From Lutispora sp041687175 (lineage in GTDB: Bacteria; Bacillota; Clostridia; Lutisporales; Lutisporaceae): 41,568 nt of DNA. The notes beneath the pieces were generated by a model. It was not told the origin of the DNA. It saw nothing but the letters and a program-made list of their open reading frames with translations, and did not search any database. How positions within the stretch are numbered: the stretch's first letter is position 1; every line of letters starts with the position of its first letter. A program made the position numbers and the translations under genes. This document shows positions 15,873 through 24,196 of the stretch, piece by piece. The DNA is taken from positions 1-41,568 of the forward strand of contig NZ_JAWLCK010000013.1 of NCBI RefSeq assembly GCF_041687175.1, given 5' to 3'.

Positions 15873-16086
15873 TAATGTCCTTCCAGACCTTTACCCTGCA
15901 GTGTTCTTTGAAGCAATCCTCTATAGCTTTGCTTTGTTCTTCCATATTGTCCGGGTTATAGTTTTCGGGGAAATAATAAGCGTTGTATTCTCTTTCGATA
16001 ATGGGGTAATCAGCCCCATTGTATGTTTCATCAATTATATTATGTTCTATGGCGTTTGTTTCGTTAGTAAATTTATCTTTGTTCAT
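15862..16086 (-). CDS. Small acidic protein of unknown function
   Basis: A 74-residue, acidic, tyrosine- and asparagine-rich protein with no membrane segment or signal peptide. It contains two cysteines in a CFKEHC motif near the C terminus and a basic tail (RVKVWKDIKTK). It is supported as a real gene by a near-perfect AGGAGGTGA 5 nt before its ATG and by a shared terminator after its stop. I do not recognise the family. Confidence 0.6.
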   Translation of the reverse strand: MNKDKFTNETNAIEHNIIDETYNGADYPIIEREYNAYYFPENYNPDNMEEQSKAIEDCFKEHCRVKVWKDIKTK

Positions 16087-16286
16087 TATTTCACCTCCTG
16101 GGGCTTATTTATAATGTTAGTCTCCAGACATTATGCCAGGTTAGCCCTCTAAAGCCGTGCTAGAATGTTTGAAACTATATTCATATTTTTAGCTAAATGT
16201 ATTTCATTATGCCATCGATAGCGTTGGCATTTTTTCCATTTAGTACAGGGGTTGGACATTAATAAGTTATAGCAAAAGGACGAGTT

Positions 16287-16320
16287 GTAATTGCTTGTGC
16301 AATTACTTCAGTTGTTATAA
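16287..16320 (+). promoter_or_regulatory. Putative pcrA promoter with palindromic operator
   Basis: A perfect inverted repeat GTAATTGC-TTGT-GCAATTAC (16287-16306) lies just upstream of TATAAA at about 16316-16321, overlapping where the -35 should be. The hexamer TTGCTT inside the palindrome could be the -35 with a long spacer. The arrangement looks like a repressor site over a promoter, with the pcrA start 45 nt downstream. The rest of 16087-16286 shows nothing I can assign. Confidence 0.4.
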
Positions 16321-16364
16321 AATATAAGAATGAAATATGCAGGAGTACAGTTTTGGAGGTCAAG

Positions 16365-18290
16365 ATGAATAACCTTTTGGATAATTTGAATAAACAGCAA
16401 AGAGAAGCGGTGGAGCATACGGAAGGTCCTTTGCTCATATTGGCTGGAGCCGGCTCAGGCAAAACAAGAGTGCTTACCCATAGGATTGCATATCTGATAA
16501 ATGAGAAAAATGTATATCCTTCTAATATTCTTGCCATAACATTTACAAATAAGGCTGCCAGAGAGATGAAAGAGAGGGTGCAGAATCTGTTGGAAGGCTC
16601 TTATGACATGTGGGTTTCTACTTTCCACTCTGCCTGTGCCAGGATTTTACGAATGGAGATAGAGAAGCTTTCCGGATATAAGAAGAATTTCATTATATTT
16701 GATACTGATGACCAGGTGAAACTTATCAAGGAATGTCTGAAGGAGCTTAATTATAATGAAAAGAACTTTCCTCCAAAGGAAATGATATCTTCCATATCCA
16801 AAGCAAAGGATCAGTTAATGACTCCCAGTAAGTTTATGGATAGATATGGGAGGGATTTCAGATTAAAAAAGGTAGCTGATATTTACTCCCTTTATCAGAA
16901 AAAGTTAATGGCAAATAATGCACTGGATTTTGATGATATATTATTCAAAACAGTAGAGATTTTTCAAAATAACCCTGATGTGCTGCAGCGCTATCAGCAA
17001 AAGTTTAAATATATAATGGTAGATGAGTATCAGGACACCAACTATTGTCAGTATATGCTGATGAATTTGCTGGCTAAGAGTCATAGAAACCTATGCGTTG
17101 TAGGGGACGATGATCAAAGCATTTACAGCTGGAGAGGTGCAGATATTGGAAATATACTAAACTTTGAAAAGGATTTTCCCGATGCAAAGGTGATAAAGCT
17201 GGAGCAAAATTATCGTTCCACCCAAACCATACTTGATGCAGCTAACAGTGTAATAAGCAACAATTTTGGCAGAAAGAATAAAAGACTCTGGACTGATAAT
17301 GGAGAAGGCAGACCTATTGTATCTTATAAAGCTATGGATGAAAGGGATGAGGCTGATTTTATCATCGGTGAAGTTGATAGACTGTCTTTTCAGGAGCAAA
17401 GAAGCCTAAATAATTTTGCCATACTCTACAGGACCAACGCTCAGTCCCGTGTTCTTGAAGAAATGTGTATGGCTAGAGGTATACCTTATAAGATAGTAGG
17501 AGGTCACCGTTTTTACGATAGGATGGAAGTCAAGGATGTTATAGCCTATCTAAGAGTTATACAGGATCCGGAGGGGGATTTAAGCATAAAGAGAATTATA
17601 AATGTTCCAAAAAGAGGTATAGGTAAGGCAACACTAGATAACTTGGAGAACTATGCAAGGCAAAATGGGATCTCTATTTATGAAGCCCTTCTTTTCGTAG
17701 ATAGCATTGAAGGTATTGGGAAGAAGGCCAAAAACAGCATAAAGGAGTTTGTGAGACTCATAGCTGAACTTATGGATTTAGCAGAGAAGGAAAGCGCTTC
17801 CGAGGTGATAAACCAGGTTATTATAAGAAGTGGTTATCTAGAGGAGTTGGAAAAAGGTGATGATGAAGATCAGGAAAGAGGGAAGAATATAAAGGAATTG
17901 ATTTCTGCAGCCCTGGAGTATGAAGAGAAAAATGAAGATAACTCCCTCACCGGTTTTTTGGAGAATATGGCATTGATGTCGGATATAGATGGATTGGATG
18001 AAGAAAGAGAAGGTATCACCATGATGACACTTCACAGTGCTAAAGGTTTGGAGTTTCCAGTGGTATTTATATGCGGCCTGGAAGAAGGGCTTTTTCCAAC
18101 TCAGAGAGCCTTCTTCGAGGAGCATCAGTTGGAGGAGGAGAGAAGGCTCATGTATGTGGGAGTCACAAGAGCTAAGGAGAAACTTTATCTAACATCCGCA
18201 TTTGAAAGAACTCTTTATGGTAACACTTCCTATACAATGGAATCAAGATTTTTACGAGAGATACCAAAGGAATTGATGATGAAAGTATAA
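16365..18290 (+). CDS. pcrA: UvrD/PcrA-type 3'-5' DNA helicase, short C terminus
   Basis: A 641-residue superfamily 1A helicase that unwinds DNA in repair and plasmid replication and clears stalled complexes. Motifs include Q-motif LNKQQREAVEHTEGPLLILAG, Walker A AGAGSGKT, IAITFTNKAAREMKER, DEXX box VDEYQDTN, VVGDDDQSIYSWRGA, EQNYRSTQTIL, TMMTLHSAKGLEFPVVFI and YVGVTRAKEKLYL. The protein ends at SRFLREIPKELMMKV. Typical PcrA proteins run about 80 residues further, through a linker and a Tudor-like domain that contacts RNA polymerase; that part is absent. The helicase core is complete. The start is ATG 16365 with GGAGGT 4 nt upstream. A repeat block begins right after the stop codon. Confidence 0.9.
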   Translation: MNNLLDNLNKQQREAVEHTEGPLLILAGAGSGKTRVLTHRIAYLINEKNVYPSNILAITFTNKAAREMKERVQNLLEGSYDMWVSTFHSACARILRMEIEKLSGYKKNFIIFDTDDQVKLIKECLKELNYNEKNFPPKEMISSISKAKDQLMTPSKFMDRYGRDFRLKKVADIYSLYQKKLMANNALDFDDILFKTVEIFQNNPDVLQRYQQKFKYIMVDEYQDTNYCQYMLMNLLAKSHRNLCVVGDDDQSIYSWRGADIGNILNFEKDFPDAKVIKLEQNYRSTQTILDAANSVISNNFGRKNKRLWTDNGEGRPIVSYKAMDERDEADFIIGEVDRLSFQEQRSLNNFAILYRTNAQSRVLEEMCMARGIPYKIVGGHRFYDRMEVKDVIAYLRVIQDPEGDLSIKRIINVPKRGIGKATLDNLENYARQNGISIYEALLFVDSIEGIGKKAKNSIKEFVRLIAELMDLAEKESASEVINQVIIRSGYLEELEKGDDEDQERGKNIKELISAALEYEEKNEDNSLTGFLENMALMSDIDGLDEEREGITMMTLHSAKGLEFPVVFICGLEEGLFPTQRAFFEEHQLEEERRLMYVGVTRAKEKLYLTSAFERTLYGNTSYTMESRFLREIPKELMMKV

Positions 18291-18530
18291 CGGCGAGCTC
18301 AGGGGAATTCTAATAGGTCTTGACTCGGGACTCGTGACTCGTGAAAATAGCGGGCGCTTCGAAGTCTTATTCATATTCACTTATCACGAATCACTTATCA
18401 CGAATCACGGGTCAAAACCCAAAAGGAATACCCTGACAAAAGACTAGCGACTAGTGACTGGAGACCAGTGACTGACCCAAAAGAAATACCTTAGGCTTGC
18501 AACTAGAGATCGGCGACCAGCGACTGAAAA
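18291..18530. repeat. Composite intergenic repeat, locus B
   Basis: A non-coding block between pcrA and ligA. It contains a tandem of 7-bp units GACTCGG, GACTCGT, GACTCGT (18322-18342), a perfect 14-bp tandem TCACTTATCACGAA (18377-18390 and 18391-18404), the AAAAGGAATACCCTGA module (about 18420), 7-bp GACTAGC and GACTAGT units (about 18445), a GACCAGT/GACTGAC stretch, AAAAGAAATACC with TTAGGC (about 18479), and a last GACCAGC unit near 18515. The modules match locus A and locus D. It ends just before the ligA ribosome binding site. Confidence 0.75.
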
Positions 18531-18545
18531 GAAAGGAGGAAACAT

Positions 18546-20549
18546 ATGAATAATTCCAAAAAAAGAATAGACGAACTCATCGAGATAATAAACCATCATA
18601 ATTATAGATATTATGTTCTTGACAGCCCGGAGATCAGCGACTATGAATATGATCTTCTCATGAGAGAGCTTATGGAGCTGGAGAAACAGAACCCTGAATA
18701 TCTAAGGCCTGATTCACCAACTCAAAAAGTTGGGGGAGAGGTTCTTAAGGGCTTTAACGAGGTTATTCACAGCACCCAAAAGCTCAGCCTCGGCAATGTA
18801 TTTGATGAAGGTGATATAAGAGATTTTGACAATAGAGTAAAAAGAGGCCTTGGATTAGAGGAAGTAGAATATGTTCTGGAAATGAAGATAGACGGTCTCA
18901 CAGTGGTTTTAAATTATGAGAATGGTGTATTTGTAAGAGGAGCTACAAGAGGTGATGGCATCAGAGGTGAGGATATTACAGCCAACCTCAAGACCATAAA
19001 GTCTATACCATTGAAGCTGAAAGAACCTGTAAACCTGGAGGTGAGGGGAGAAGTATTCATTTCCAAAGACAACTTTGAAAAGCTTAATGCTTTACGAGAA
19101 GAGATGGAGGAACCTCTCTTTGCCAACCCTAGAAATGCGGCAGCAGGTTCTCTAAGACAGCTTGATACCTCAATAACTGCTAAAAGACCTTTGGATATTT
19201 TTATATTTAACCTTGAGTTCATATCAGGCAGGGAATTTAAAACTCATGTGGAAGCGTTGGAATACCTAAAGGAGATTGGCTTTAAAACCAGTCCCTATCT
19301 TATCACCTGCAAAGGCTGGCAGGATATATATGAGCAGTGTATTCAATGGGCAGATAAAAGGGGAAGTCTTTCCTATGAAATAGATGGCATTGTAATAAAG
19401 GTAAACAATCTGGAGTACAGAGATATACTGGGAAGTACCACCAAGACTCCCAGATGGGCTGCTGCATATAAATTTCCTCCGGAAAAGAAAAAGACCAGAC
19501 TCAAAGATATAATAGTCCAAGTAGGTAGAACAGGAGCCATTACCCCTACAGCAATATTGGAGCCTGTAAGGATAGCAGGGTCTACTGTAGGAAGGGCTAC
19601 ATTACATAATGAGGATTTTATTAAAGAAAGAGATATTATGATAGGGGATATGGTGATCCTCCAGAAAGCAGGAGATGTGATACCTGCGGTTGTAGAGGTT
19701 GTGAAATCCGAGAGAGATGGATCAGAGAGACCCTTTGAAATGCCCAAATTCTGTCCTGCATGTGGTTCAGAAGCTACTAGAATAGAAGGGGAAGCAGTAG
19801 TAAGATGTACAAATGCTTCTTGCCCTGCTCAGCTGAGGCGTGCTTTATTCCACTTTGTATCCAGGGATGCCATGAATATTGAAGGCTTGGGTCCTCAGAT
19901 AATAACCATACTTATGGACAGAGGCTTTATAAAGGATGCCGGCGATTTGTATCTTCTTAAAGATAAAAGGGAAGAATTGATACAGGTCGAAAGAATGGGT
20001 GAAAAATCCGTAGATAATATGTTGAATGCCATAGAAAAATCCAAGAAGAACAATCTTGACAGGCTTTTATTTGCTCTAGGTATAAGGATGATAGGACAGC
20101 GGGCATCAAGGCTTTTGGCAGAAGCTTTCGGGAATATAGATAGGATAAAGGAAGCTACTTATGAAGAGCTTATATCCGTTGAAGAAATAGGGGATAAGAT
20201 GGCAGAGAGCATATTGGCATTTTTCAGAGTGGAAGAAAACCTGGCTTTGATAGAAAAATTAAAGAGCCTGGGACTAAATATGGAAGCTGAGAAAAAAGAG
20301 ATTATTGAGAATGAGAATTTCAAGGGTAAAACCTTTGTTCTGACAGGCACTTTGACTGATTTTACCAGAGATAAGGCAAAGGAGATAATTGAGAGCTTTG
20401 GAGGCAAGGTTTCAGGAAGCGTTAGCAAGAAGACAGATTATGTCTTGGCTGGCGAGGAAGCAGGATCAAAGCTTCAAAAAGCCAATGAACTGGGAATAAC
20501 AGTTATTGATGAAGAAACCTTCAAGAAATGGATTGAAAGGCGGGAATGA
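18546..20549 (+). CDS. ligA: NAD-dependent DNA ligase
   Basis: A 667-residue essential ligase, full family length. Domain order: NAD-binding Ia domain (HNYRYYVLDSPEISDYEYD), adenylation domain with catalytic Lys114 in EMKIDG, OB fold (VQVGRTGAITPTAILEPV, about 310-330), four-cysteine zinc finger (CPACG...CTNASC, about 400-425), helix-hairpin-helix region, and a C-terminal BRCT domain (FKGKTFVLTGTL to the end). AAAGGAGGAAACAT precedes the ATG. It is followed by gatC after 1 nt, so it is cotranscribed with gatCAB; the pcrA-ligA-gatCAB order is common in clostridia (from memory). Confidence 0.96.
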   Translation: MNNSKKRIDELIEIINHHNYRYYVLDSPEISDYEYDLLMRELMELEKQNPEYLRPDSPTQKVGGEVLKGFNEVIHSTQKLSLGNVFDEGDIRDFDNRVKRGLGLEEVEYVLEMKIDGLTVVLNYENGVFVRGATRGDGIRGEDITANLKTIKSIPLKLKEPVNLEVRGEVFISKDNFEKLNALREEMEEPLFANPRNAAAGSLRQLDTSITAKRPLDIFIFNLEFISGREFKTHVEALEYLKEIGFKTSPYLITCKGWQDIYEQCIQWADKRGSLSYEIDGIVIKVNNLEYRDILGSTTKTPRWAAAYKFPPEKKKTRLKDIIVQVGRTGAITPTAILEPVRIAGSTVGRATLHNEDFIKERDIMIGDMVILQKAGDVIPAVVEVVKSERDGSERPFEMPKFCPACGSEATRIEGEAVVRCTNASCPAQLRRALFHFVSRDAMNIEGLGPQIITILMDRGFIKDAGDLYLLKDKREELIQVERMGEKSVDNMLNAIEKSKKNNLDRLLFALGIRMIGQRASRLLAEAFGNIDRIKEATYEELISVEEIGDKMAESILAFFRVEENLALIEKLKSLGLNMEAEKKEIIENENFKGKTFVLTGTLTDFTRDKAKEIIESFGGKVSGSVSKKTDYVLAGEEAGSKLQKANELGITVIDEETFKKWIERRE

Positions 20550-20550
20550 T

Positions 20551-20835
20551 ATGATAGAAAAAAATGAATTGCAGTATGTGGCATCTCTTGCCAGGCTTAA
20601 ACTCAGGGAAGAGGATGAGGAAAAGGTGAGAGAAAAATTCAGCATGGTTTTGGATTATGTAGGTATGCTGAATGAATTGGATATAGAAGATGTGGAGCCT
20701 TTAATAAGCATTAATGAAGTATCCAATGTGATGAGGGAAGATGAAATCAGAGAATCGATGAGCAGAGAAACCTTGCTGGCTAATGCACCTGATAAGATGT
20801 ATGGCTGTATTAAGGTAAGCAAGATAATAGAATAG
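20551..20835 (+). CDS. gatC: Asp-tRNA(Asn)/Glu-tRNA(Gln) amidotransferase subunit C
   Basis: A 94-residue GatC, the small subunit that bridges GatA and GatB. Typical features are the N-terminal helix with VASLARLKLREEDEEKVREKF, then LDYVGMLNELDIEDVEPL and a conserved MREDE segment. The start is ATG 20551, 1 nt after the ligA stop, preceded by a GGCGGGA site; the frame extends upstream inside ligA without support. First of three contiguous gat genes, 11 nt before gatA. Confidence 0.93.
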   Translation: MIEKNELQYVASLARLKLREEDEEKVREKFSMVLDYVGMLNELDIEDVEPLISINEVSNVMREDEIRESMSRETLLANAPDKMYGCIKVSKIIE

Positions 20836-20846
20836 GTGGGAAAGAG

Positions 20847-22313
20847 GTGAAAGCATTGGATTTATATAGTCTGACTCTTCATGAGATAAGAGATAAAATA
20901 AGATCTGGTGAAATATGCTCTAAAGAGGTATTGGATAGTGTTTATAACCGAATTGAGAATTTGGATGATAAAATAGGTGCTTATTTGACTCTCGCTAAGG
21001 ACAAAGCATATGAAGCTGCAGAATCTGTTGACAAAAGAATTGCAGAGGGTGAAAAATTAGGAGATTTAGCCGGAATTCCTATGGCTATTAAAGATAATAT
21101 TTCTACTAATGGAATAAGGACTACATGTGCTTCAAAGATGCTGGAGAATTATGTACCTCCCTTTGATGCTCATGTATGTGAAAAGCTTAAAGCAGCAGGA
21201 GCAATCCTGATAGGAAAGACCAATCTTGATGAATTTGCCATGGGGAGTTCTACTGAAAACTCAGCCTTAAAAACAACCAGAAACCCCTGGGATTTGGAGA
21301 GGGTTCCCGGAGGCTCCAGCGGAGGTTCAGCAGCAGCTGTAGCAGCTGACGAAGCCTTCTTTTCCTTAGGCTCTGATACGGGAGGTTCCATAAGGCAGCC
21401 TGCATCATTATGCGGAGTAGTAGGTTTTAAGCCTACCTATGGAGCCGTATCCAGATACGGTTTGGTGGCTTATGGTTCTTCCTTTGACCAGATAGGGCCC
21501 TTTACAAAGGATGTGGAGGATTGTGCCATTGTATTGAACCATTTATACGGCCACGATGAAAGGGATTCCACATCTCTTGCAGTAGAGCATGGGGACTTTA
21601 CAGAAGCTTTAAATAAGGATATTAAGGGTATGAAAATTGGCCTGCCCAAGGAATATTTCGAAGAAGGCATTGATCCAGATGTTAAAAAAATAGTGCTGGA
21701 CGGTGTAAAAATCCTTGAAGGCCTTGGAGCCCACGTAGAAGAAATCAGCCTTCCCTATTCCAAATATGCTCTTCCTGTATATTACATAGCTGCATCTGCT
21801 GAAGCTTCCTCAAATCTGGCTAGATTTGACGGTGTAAGGTATGGATATAGAGCAAAGGAATACGATAGTTTAGAGGAAATGTATATAAACAGCAGAAGCG
21901 AAGGTTTCGGTGACGAGGTAAAGCTTAGGATAATGCTGGGTACCTATACTCTAAGCTCAGGATATTATGATGCTTACTACAACAAGGCATTGAAGGTGAG
22001 AAGACTTATAAAGCAGGAGTTTGAAAAAGCCTTTGAAAAGTATGACATAATTATTTCTCCCACATCTCCTACAACAGCCTTTAAGATAGGAGAGAGAACC
22101 GATGATCAACTGGCAATGTATATGTCAGATATTTGTACCGTACCTGTAAATATTGCAGGCATACCTGCAATATCCCTACCCTGTGGGTTTTCCAAAGGTT
22201 TACCTGTGGGCATGCAGATAATGAGTAAAGCCTTAGGTGAGGCTTCCATAATAAAGGCTGCTCATGCTTTTGAAAGAAATACTGATTTTTCTAAGAAAAA
22301 ACCGACTCTGTAA
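20847..22313 (+). CDS. gatA: Asp-tRNA(Asn)/Glu-tRNA(Gln) amidotransferase subunit A
   Basis: A 488-residue amidase subunit that releases ammonia from glutamine. The Ser-cisSer-Lys triad is present: Lys82 (AIKDNIS), Ser157 (PGGSSGGSAAA) and Ser181 (SDTGGSIRQP). Two starts are plausible: GTG 20847, and TTG 20856, which has GAGGTG 6 nt upstream and would begin MDLYSLTLHEI. The second places the triad at 79/154/178, as I recall for Staphylococcus aureus GatA, so TTG may be the true start. Follows gatC by 11 nt. Confidence 0.94.
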   Translation: MKALDLYSLTLHEIRDKIRSGEICSKEVLDSVYNRIENLDDKIGAYLTLAKDKAYEAAESVDKRIAEGEKLGDLAGIPMAIKDNISTNGIRTTCASKMLENYVPPFDAHVCEKLKAAGAILIGKTNLDEFAMGSSTENSALKTTRNPWDLERVPGGSSGGSAAAVAADEAFFSLGSDTGGSIRQPASLCGVVGFKPTYGAVSRYGLVAYGSSFDQIGPFTKDVEDCAIVLNHLYGHDERDSTSLAVEHGDFTEALNKDIKGMKIGLPKEYFEEGIDPDVKKIVLDGVKILEGLGAHVEEISLPYSKYALPVYYIAASAEASSNLARFDGVRYGYRAKEYDSLEEMYINSRSEGFGDEVKLRIMLGTYTLSSGYYDAYYNKALKVRRLIKQEFEKAFEKYDIIISPTSPTTAFKIGERTDDQLAMYMSDICTVPVNIAGIPAISLPCGFSKGLPVGMQIMSKALGEASIIKAAHAFERNTDFSKKKPTL

Positions 22314-22326
22314 GGTGGTGAAAGTT

Positions 22327-23757
22327 ATGAATTATGAAACGATTATAGGTCTTGAAATACACGCAGAACTAAGCACGAAAACTAAGGCATTTTGCAGCTG
22401 TAAAAATGAGTTTGGTGGAGAAGTTAATACCAATTGCTGCCCTGTGTGTATGGGTTATCCAGGTGCATTGCCCGTGCTTAATAAAAAGGTTGTTGAGTAT
22501 GCAGTTAAGGCAGGCTTAGCATTGAACTGCCAGATATCATTGTATAGCAAGACAGACAGAAAGAATTACTTCTACCCTGATTTGCCTAAAGCCTACCAGA
22601 TTTCCCAATATGATAAACCACTGTGCAAGAATGGGAGAATAAAAATAGAATTAGATGGGCAGGAAAAAAATATAGGAATTACTAGAATTCATATAGAAGA
22701 AGATGCGGGCAAGCTGATACACGGCACTGAATCAGAGGATTATTCATTGGTGGATTTCAACAGAGGCGGAGTGCCTCTGATAGAGATAGTATCTGAACCA
22801 GATATTAGAAGCCCCTTAGAAGCTAGATTATACCTGGAAAAGCTTAAAGGTATCCTGGAATACCTGGAGATCTCCGACTGCAAAATGCAGGAAGGTTCCT
22901 TAAGATGTGATGCCAATATTTCCATAAGGTCTGTAGGACAAAAAGAATTCGGTGTAAAAACGGAAATCAAGAACATGAACTCAATGAAAGCCCTGCAAAA
23001 GGCGTTGGAATATGAAGAAGAAAGGCATAAAAAAATTCTCTCTGAAGGCGGCGCCATAGTCCAGGAAACCCGTAGATGGGATGAATCAAAGGGAATTACA
23101 GTGTCCATGAGAACCAAAGAACAAGCTCATGACTATAGATATTTCCCTGAACCTGATTTGGTACCCATAATATTAGAAGAGGCTTGGATTGAAGATATAA
23201 GGAAGGCTTTGCCTGAGCTTCCTGATGATAAGAAAAAAAGATTTGTTGAGGAGTACGGAATCCCTGACTATGACGCTTCAGTCCTCACATTGACAAAAGA
23301 ATTGTCAAGCTTTTTTGAAGCTTGTGCCAAAGGGCATAAGAATCCCAAAGCCATAAGCAACTGGGTCATGGGTGAGGTGTTAAGAATAATAAAGGAGAAG
23401 GAGCTTGACCTTAAAGATCTTAAAATAAAACCTGAAGCTTTAAGAAAATTAGTAGATTTAGTCGATGATGGAATATTAAGCAGCACCGGAGCAAAACAGG
23501 TTTTCGAAGAGATGTTCAAAACGGGGAAGGATCCGGAAACTCTTGTGGATCAATTAGGATTGAGGCAGATAAGCGATGAAGGAGCAATAGTTGAACTGGT
23601 AAAAAAAGTATTGAGTGAAAATGAAAAATCTGTAGAAGACTACAAAAAAGGAAAAACAAATGCACTGGGATACTTGGTAGGACAGTGCATGAAAGCATCA
23701 AAGGGTAAGGGAAATCCGCAAATCATAAACAAAATACTCAGGGATATGCTGGAATAA
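22327..23757 (+). CDS. gatB: Asp-tRNA(Asn)/Glu-tRNA(Gln) amidotransferase subunit B
   Basis: A 476-residue subunit that phosphorylates and transamidates mischarged Glu-tRNA(Gln) or Asp-tRNA(Asn). It carries YETIIGLEIHAELSTKTKAF, the zinc-binding CSC...CCPVC, TRIHIEEDAGKLIH and DFNRGGVPLIEIVSEPD, plus the C-terminal YqeY-like tail domain ending NKILRDMLE. The start at 22327 is supported by GGTGGTGA just upstream; the longer open frame overlaps gatA and is not real. It completes gatCAB, which implies Gln-tRNA and/or Asn-tRNA are made by the indirect route. A hairpin lies 73 nt downstream. Confidence 0.95.
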   Translation: MNYETIIGLEIHAELSTKTKAFCSCKNEFGGEVNTNCCPVCMGYPGALPVLNKKVVEYAVKAGLALNCQISLYSKTDRKNYFYPDLPKAYQISQYDKPLCKNGRIKIELDGQEKNIGITRIHIEEDAGKLIHGTESEDYSLVDFNRGGVPLIEIVSEPDIRSPLEARLYLEKLKGILEYLEISDCKMQEGSLRCDANISIRSVGQKEFGVKTEIKNMNSMKALQKALEYEEERHKKILSEGGAIVQETRRWDESKGITVSMRTKEQAHDYRYFPEPDLVPIILEEAWIEDIRKALPELPDDKKKRFVEEYGIPDYDASVLTLTKELSSFFEACAKGHKNPKAISNWVMGEVLRIIKEKELDLKDLKIKPEALRKLVDLVDDGILSSTGAKQVFEEMFKTGKDPETLVDQLGLRQISDEGAIVELVKKVLSENEKSVEDYKKGKTNALGYLVGQCMKASKGKGNPQIINKILRDMLE

Positions 23758-23829
23758 GCCTGCAAGAGAAATATATGAATATAGTGTAGCATTATGACAT
23801 ATGCATACTGGATAAGCCATTTAGTAAAA

Positions 23830-23849
23830 GGGGACATTGATATGTCCCC
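23830..23849 (+). terminator. Hairpin after gatB
   Basis: An 8-bp perfect stem GGGGACAT-TGAT-ATGTCCCC. It lacks a downstream U-run, so termination would be weak or factor-assisted. The GGGGACA core recalls the hairpin after hbd. Confidence 0.45.
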
Positions 23850-24037
23850 CAAGTCTTATCTTTCCAAGTATGGTAATAGTGTATAAATTATTTCATATTT
23901 ATCTTATATCAATGTTATAATAGTTTCTTTAAAAAAATTAATATTTTTTGTCATATTGAAGCATTGATTTTACTTGCTTGCATTATTCGCAATTTGAAAA
24001 TTATTTTGATATATATATTTCATGGAGATAAAATATA

Positions 24038-24066
24038 TTGAAAAAATCCTTGGATTCGTGTAATAT
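24038..24066 (+). promoter_or_regulatory. Sigma-A promoter of the opp operon
   Basis: TTGAAA (24038-24043), 17 nt, TAATAT (24061-24066): ideal spacing, 5/6 matches in each hexamer. The predicted transcript has a leader of about 120 nt before oppA. The preceding stretch 23850-24037 is AT-rich with nothing I can assign. Confidence 0.7.
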
Positions 24067-24110
24067 AAATATAATAAAATTACTCTTTAAGTTTTATTCA
24101 ATTTGTTGTA

Positions 24111-24174
24111 GTACAGCCTAGGCTGTTTCTGCATAATTTTATTAAATTTTAGGCGTCAGCAATATGCGCCTAAG
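24111..24174 (+). promoter_or_regulatory. Structured leader of oppA
   Basis: The leader contains a perfect 14-bp palindrome ACAGCCTAGGCTGT (about 24113-24126) and a second stem TTAGGCG/CGCCTAA (about 24150-24174) that closes just before the GGGGG ribosome binding site. The second hairpin could affect translation or mRNA stability. It matches no riboswitch class I know. Confidence 0.4.
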
Positions 24175-24196
24175 TAAAAATAAGGGGGATGAATTG

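Noticed and set aside
18322..18530. Regularly repeated GACTAGC/GACTCGT units considered as a CRISPR array
   Set aside because: Units are only 7 bp, contiguous and without unique spacers; no cas gene is in the window.
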